A stretch of 6,436 nucleotides of DNA, taken from assembly GCA_022865445.1 (NCBI GenBank), contig JALHSX010000192.1, positions 1-6,436 on the forward strand, given 5' to 3'. This document shows, piece by piece, positions 6,005 through 6,436 of the stretch. The number at the start of each line of letters is the position of its first letter. Position 1 is the first letter of the stretch. The notes beneath the pieces are model-generated. The model had not been told where the DNA came from. It was given only the letters and a program-made list of their open reading frames with translations, and made no database searches. The position numbers and the translations under genes were made by a program. This DNA is from Thermoplasmata archaeon (GTDB taxonomy: Archaea; Thermoplasmatota; Thermoplasmata; UBA10834).

Positions 6005-6436
6005 CTAGCCGGTGGTGGTGGAATAGGTGTAGTAGTACCACCAGTTCGGGATGTTGTATATCAGTTCGCCCTGCTGGGAGAGGTCAAGGAGAGACGTCGC
6101 CTTCACAGTGCTCTGCGACACCGTGTACAATGTATCTTCGATGTACAGCGCCCGGAGCACACCGTCATAGCCGTAAGTATCGCCGTGTGCGACCGCCCCC
6201 ATGACAGAGACGCCGTCAACGACCGATACATTGAACAAATAGGCCCCGTTCCAGTTGGTCCAGTTGTAGTCGGACTCCTCGTGGTAGTACATAGACACCG
6301 GAATAACGAGCAGCCCCTTCTCGAAGTCGAACAGAACTGCTTTGGGGTCATATGCTGCGCTCGTCGACGACCACTGCGGGAATAGGTACTTGCTCTGCTC
6401 CGTGGGGTTTGTGGGGTCCGAGACATTGTACAGGGA
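6005..6436 (-). CDS. Secreted beta-propeller domain protein (COG4880-like), C-terminal part
   Basis: The minus-strand frame is open from the window edge to TAG 6007-6005, giving 143 residues without an N-terminus; the GTG at 6298 is internal. The sequence resembles the last blades of the archaeal and bacterial secreted beta-propeller family (PF09826 / COG4880, distantly WD40-like): LYNVSDPTNPTEQSKYLFPQ, then AAYDPKAVLFDFEKGLLVIPV, NGAYLFNVSVVDG, AVAHG and VLRALYIEDTLYTVSQSTVK. Family members are normally exported; the signal peptide would lie outside the window. Several N-x-S/T sequons (NVS twice, NPT, NWT) fit surface N-glycosylation. The last residues are strikingly aromatic and hydroxylated (NWWYYYTYSTTTG). 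The gene is followed closely by the membrane-anchored winged-helix gene, suggesting joint expression and perhaps sensing outside the membrane. The biochemical role of the family is poorly known. Confidence 0.72.
   Translation of the reverse strand, partial: SLYNVSDPTNPTEQSKYLFPQWSSTSAAYDPKAVLFDFEKGLLVIPVSMYYHEESDYNWTNWNGAYLFNVSVVDGVSVMGAVAHGDTYGYDGVLRALYIEDTLYTVSQSTVKATSLLDLSQQGELIYNIPNWWYYYTYSTTTG

Noticed and set aside
6005..6007. Propeller stop codon TAG read as pyrrolysine
   Set aside because: The propeller domain appears complete at this point, and the frame beyond is antisense-like sequence overlapping the start of the next gene. Nothing in the window shows pyrrolysine machinery.
5786..6385. 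Plus-strand open frame of 199 residues spanning the two minus-strand genes
   Set aside because: It crosses two genes with clear domains on the other strand and its translation is not recognisable.

Overview
The window looks archaeal. A TATA/BRE-like promoter lies just upstream of the main operon, ribosome binding sites are strong (GGAGG cores) and arginine is often encoded by AGG/AGA. The gene families also fit: MttB-type methyltransferases, saccharopine-dehydrogenase-like oxidoreductases, a membrane-anchored winged-helix regulator and a secreted beta-propeller protein. Base composition is moderate, somewhat over half G+C by eye. The phylum cannot be fixed from the sequence; a Thermoplasmatota- or Bathyarchaeia-like lineage would fit but is a guess.

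Layout, plus strand. Positions 1-276 hold the C-terminal end of a saccharopine-dehydrogenase-like protein that starts outside the window. A gap of about 490 bases follows, containing a possible 42-residue ORF, short direct repeats and, at its right end, the promoter. Three co-directional genes then follow with small gaps: an MttB-family protein (770-2236), a second, diverged MttB-family protein (best start GTG at 2335, end 3819) and a complete saccharopine-dehydrogenase-like oxidoreductase (3883-5061). They are probably one transcript.

After the operon, about 155 bases without a clear gene lead into a remnant of a GyrI-like effector-binding domain. Its homology stops where a convergent minus-strand gene ends (5326). 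On the minus strand, a beta-propeller protein (6436 to 6005, N-terminus outside the window) is followed 13 bases later by an ArsR-like winged-helix protein with two C-terminal membrane helices (5991-5326).

How the genes may work together. Non-pyrrolysine MttB relatives with known function demethylate quaternary amines such as glycine betaine, carnitine or proline betaine and pass the methyl group to a corrinoid protein. Saccharopine-dehydrogenase-like enzymes reduce or oxidise C-N bonds of amino-acid conjugates using NAD(P). Two MttB paralogues with saccharopine-dehydrogenase-like genes on both sides suggest a cassette acting on an N-methylated amino acid or opine-like compound. No corrinoid protein or corrinoid:coenzyme M/H4-pterin methyltransferase is in the window, so substrate and methyl acceptor are unknown. 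The minus-strand pair may be an independent envelope-sensing unit.
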